The translations under genes and the position numbers were made by a program. Below, piece after piece: positions 61,282-64,000 of a stretch of 64,000 bases of DNA; within the stretch, counting starts at the first letter, position 1, and the number at the start of each line of letters is the position of its first letter. The notes beneath the pieces were generated by a model. The model was not told where the DNA came from. It ran no database searches and saw nothing but the letters and a program-made list of their open reading frames with translations. This DNA is from Pseudomonas lurida (lineage in GTDB: Bacteria; Pseudomonadota; Gammaproteobacteria; Pseudomonadales; Pseudomonadaceae), in assembly GCF_013522705.1 (NCBI RefSeq), contig NZ_JAAMRE010000001.1, positions 62,001-126,000 on the forward strand, in the 5' to 3' direction.

Positions 61282-64000
61282 TCAGAGCCCTTCCAACTCG
61301 GCCATCAGATCACTCAACCGATCCACCTTCTCCACGCTGATCTCATTACCCGCCAACCCTTCGATGTACTCGGCCAACTCCGCCACGGTGCTGCACTCGA
61401 ACATCGCGCGCAGCGGTACGTCCCGTTGCAGGGTTTTCTGCACGCGCGATGCAATCTGTGTGGCCAGCAGCGAGTGCCCGCCCAGTTCGAAGAAGTTGTC
61501 CTGTACGCCTACCCGTTCGACTTTGAGCACCTCGGCCCAGATAGCGGCCAGGGTGGTTTCCAGCTCATTGCGCGGTGCCAGGTAGCCCTGGCGGTGCAAC
61601 TGGCCGATGTCCAGGGCCGGCAGGGCATTGCGGTCAAGTTTGCCGTTGGCGTTGAGCGGCAGGCGCTCAAGCCATAGCCAGTGCAGCGGCACCATGTATT
61701 CCGGCAGTTCGGCGCGCAGGCGTTGCTTGATGCGGTCCAGGCGTTCGCTCGGGTTGAGCGCCGTATCCGCAGCGACCAGGTAACCCACCAGGTGCTTGCC
61801 GTTGGCGCCTTCCTGTACACCGACGGCCGCGTCGCGCACGTACGGTTGCTCATGCAGGCGCGCTTCGATTTCCCCCAGTTCGATGCGGTAGCCGCGAATC
61901 TTCACCTGATGATCGACACGCCCGACATATTCCAGCACGCCATCGCTGCGCCGCCGCGCCAGGTCACCGGTGCGGTACAGGCGCTCGCCCGGCGCGCCGA
62001 ACGGGTCGGGTACGAAGACCGGCGCGGTGCGCAGCGGGTCGCCGACATAGCCGCGCCCTACCCCGGTGCCGGCCACGCACAACTCGCCGACGGCGCCTTG
62101 AGGCACCAGTTCCAGCGCGCCATCGAGCAGGTACAAACGGTTGTTGTCGGTGGGTGTGCCGATCGGCAAGTAGGTGCCACGGGTGGAGGCCAGGTCAACG
62201 CGGAAGAACGCCACGTCATCGGAACATTCCGCCGGACCGTACGCATTCACCAGGCCAATCTCGGGGTAGCGCTGCAGCCACTGGTGCGCCAACTCCGGCG
62301 GCATCGCTTCGCCGGTCGGCAGCATCCAGCGCAGGCCGTCCAGGCTGATACGGTCCTGGGCCAGCATGCCCTGGATCAGCGACGGCACGCTCTCCAGCAC
62401 GCTGATGCCCTGGGCCTGCACATGCATCAGCAAGCCTTGCGGATCGTGGGCCAGGGTATTGGGCACGATGTCCACCCGTGCGCCGAACAACGGCGCGGCG
62501 AGAAATTGCCACACGGAAATATCGAAACTCTGGGACGCGGTCTGGGCAATCACATCCGCCGAGGTCAGACCCAGGTACGGCACCTTGCTCAATTGGTTAT
62601 TGAGCATGCCGCGCTGTTGCACCATCACGCCTTTGGGCAAGCCGGTGGAGCCGGAGGTGTAGATCACGTAGGCGAGGTTGTCCGGGCCGCTATACACCCC
62701 TGGGTTTTCGCCTCGCGACGGCACGTCGTCCCACACCAGCAACTGGCAGTCAATCCCGTCCAGCAGCGCGATGGCCTGCTCGCGACAGGCCTCGCTGCAC
62801 ACCAGCAGCGGCGTGCGGCTCAGCTCGATAAGGCGACGCAGACGCTGGCTCGGCAAGCCCGGATCCAATGGCAGGTAGCCGGCACCGGCCTTGAAGCTGC
62901 CGATGATCATGCCCAGCAGATCCAGGTTGCGTTCAGCCAGCAACGCCACCGGTTGATCCAGGCCGACACCCGCTGCGATCAAGGCATGACCCAGGCCATT
63001 ACCGCGGCGGTTCAACTCGTCATAGCTCCATTGCTGATCAAGGCAACTGGCGGCGATACGCTGCGGGTGCGCGGCCACCTGGGCTTCGAACAGCTCCACA
63101 TAGCTGCGCTCCAGCGGGTAGGCGTGCGCGCTCCGGTTGCAACCCTCCACCAGAAACTCGCGCTCCTGCACACCGATCAGCGGCAACTCGGCCATGTCGC
63201 CATGGAAGCCCTGCACCAGCGCCAGCAGCAGGCGTTTGAACTCGGCGAGCAAGCCTTGCACGGTGCTTTCGTCGAAGTAGCGCTGGTCGTAGGACAGGTG
63301 CAAACCGAGGTCATCACCGGGGTAGCACACGGCGGTCAGCGGGAAGTTGGTGTGGGTGCGGCCGGAGTCCGAGGTGGCATTAAGGCTGTGGGCACGGTCC
63401 AGCACCGTGGTGTCCACCGGGGCGTTTTCGAACACGAACAGGCTGTCGAACAGCGGCTGGCCCTTGGGCAGTTCGCTGTGTTCCTGCAGAGTCACCAGCG
63501 GCAGGTATTCGTACTCGCGCAATTGCATGTTGCTGTCGAGCAGGCCGCTCAGCCACTGACGCACACTGCAGGGCTGGCCGTCTTCGGGCAGTTGCACCCG
63601 CAGCGCGATGCTGTTGATGAACAGGCCGACCGTGTGTTGCATCTCGGGCATGTCCACCGGGCGACCGGCCACTGTCACACCGAACACCACGTCACGATCG
63701 CCGCTGACCCGGCGCAGGACCAAGGCCCAGGCCGCCTGGGCGAACGTATTGACGGTCAGCTGATGGGCCTGGGCCAGCTCCCGCAGTTGTGCGCCGTCAC
63801 GCGCATCGAGGCGGGTGTAGCAATCGCCCACCACCATGCCGCCGCTGTGGCCGGCGTGTTCGCGCAGAAATGGCCGGTCGCTGGGGATTGGCGTGGTTCG
63901 TTCGAACCCTTGCAGGTTCTGCTGCCACCACTGGCGCGCCTCATCCAGGTTGCGGCGTTGCAGCCAGGCGATGTAGTCGCGATAGCGCGGCGGCGTGGCC
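61282..64000 (-). CDS. pvdL: NRPS C-terminal module (C-A-PCP), probably PvdL; 5' end outside window
   Basis: The partial gene is 906 residues long and open at the right edge. A condensation domain ([28 protein letters not shown]) is followed by an adenylation domain ([62 protein letters not shown]) and a carrier domain ([16 protein letters not shown]). It ends right after the carrier, with no thioesterase. I read the specificity code as D-I-W-E-L-T-A-D-D-K, which I recall as 2,4-diaminobutyrate. A final Dab module without thioesterase suits PvdL, the chromophore synthetase, and pvdH is nearby. Confidence 0.8.
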   Translation of the reverse strand, partial: ATPPRYRDYIAWLQRRNLDEARQWWQQNLQGFERTTPIPSDRPFLREHAGHSGGMVVGDCYTRLDARDGAQLRELAQAHQLTVNTFAQAAWALVLRRVSGDRDVVFGVTVAGRPVDMPEMQHTVGLFINSIALRVQLPEDGQPCSVRQWLSGLLDSNMQLREYEYLPLVTLQEHSELPKGQPLFDSLFVFENAPVDTTVLDRAHSLNATSDSGRTHTNFPLTAVCYPGDDLGLHLSYDQRYFDESTVQGLLAEFKRLLLALVQGFHGDMAELPLIGVQEREFLVEGCNRSAHAYPLERSYVELFEAQVAAHPQRIAASCLDQQWSYDELNRRGNGLGHALIAAGVGLDQPVALLAERNLDLLGMIIGSFKAGAGYLPLDPGLPSQRLRRLIELSRTPLLVCSEACREQAIALLDGIDCQLLVWDDVPSRGENPGVYSGPDNLAYVIYTSGSTGLPKGVMVQQRGMLNNQLSKVPYLGLTSADVIAQTASQSFDISVWQFLAAPLFGARVDIVPNTLAHDPQGLLMHVQAQGISVLESVPSLIQGMLAQDRISLDGLRWMLPTGEAMPPELAHQWLQRYPEIGLVNAYGPAECSDDVAFFRVDLASTRGTYLPIGTPTDNNRLYLLDGALELVPQGAVGELCVAGTGVGRGYVGDPLRTAPVFVPDPFGAPGERLYRTGDLARRRSDGVLEYVGRVDHQVKIRGYRIELGEIEARLHEQPYVRDAAVGVQEGANGKHLVGYLVAADTALNPSERLDRIKQRLRAELPEYMVPLHWLWLERLPLNANGKLDRNALPALDIGQLHRQGYLAPRNELETTLAAIWAEVLKVERVGVQDNFFELGGHSLLATQIASRVQKTLQRDVPLRAMFECSTVAELAEYIEGLAGNEISVEKVDRLSDLMAELEGL

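Overview
The window is a GC-rich chromosomal segment of a fluorescent Pseudomonas, most likely the P. fluorescens group. The reasons are the gene order around aroC, prmB and folE, a pyoverdine locus (mbtH, pvdH and an NRPS end resembling PvdL), a minCDE-rluA-apeB block, and many extragenic palindromes whose cores match, as I recall them, the GI and GII REP families described in P. fluorescens SBW25. I saw no tRNA, rRNA, CRISPR array, insertion sequence or prophage.

Layout. 1-8.4 kb: a truncated CsrA-family gene, an SDR oxidoreductase, a DUF3309 micro-protein, an LTA-synthase-like sulfatase, small proteins, an ankyrin protein, a FATP-type acyl-CoA synthetase, a DUF3509 protein and an HTH-only LuxR regulator. 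8.6-18.5 kb: the aroC-MFS-ARD-like operon, an alpha/beta hydrolase, a GNAT-like protein with a C-terminal membrane anchor, prmB, an isochorismatase-fold protein, an Smr protein, folE and a thioredoxin-fold protein. A zeta-toxin gene with a small partner sits between the Smr gene and folE. 18.5-27 kb: an AtuA-like/CitMHS catabolic operon with a divergent LysR gene, a GST/aminotransferase pair with a divergent MarR gene, a purine permease and a LysE exporter. 26.9-32.2 kb: one 1756-residue dermonecrotic-toxin-like gene. 32.4-40 kb: a urate-to-glyoxylate module (uraH, puuE, uraD, alc, allA, puuD) with a nucleobase permease and a Tsx-like porin. 40-49 kb: patatin, lipid A acyltransferase, minCDE, rluA, apeB and a YbiO-like MscS channel. 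49-64 kb: mbtH-pvdH, an AmpDh3-like amidase, the DsbRS two-component system with divergent dsbD/tlpA-like/dsbG, a four-repeat 1132-residue protein of unknown role, and the 3' end of an NRPS.

Connections. The same palindromic core TTGTATACAA, or a close variant, lies upstream of the purine permease at 24.9 kb and twice in the uraH/puuE divergent region. This suggests one GntR-type regulator, not encoded here, for purine uptake and breakdown. PvdH makes L-2,4-diaminobutyrate, and the A domain of the NRPS end carries a specificity code I read as Dab. An iron-starvation box (TAAAT-N16-CGT) precedes pvdH. The dsbR/dsbD intergenic region holds two pairs of 11-bp-period direct repeats facing outward, the expected layout for an OmpR-type regulator driving both sides.

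The least described elements are the 1132-residue repeat protein, the C-terminal domain of the large toxin, the reversed-order zeta module, and two enzymes whose catalytic residues differ from family consensus (the ARD-like cupin and the isochorismatase-fold protein).
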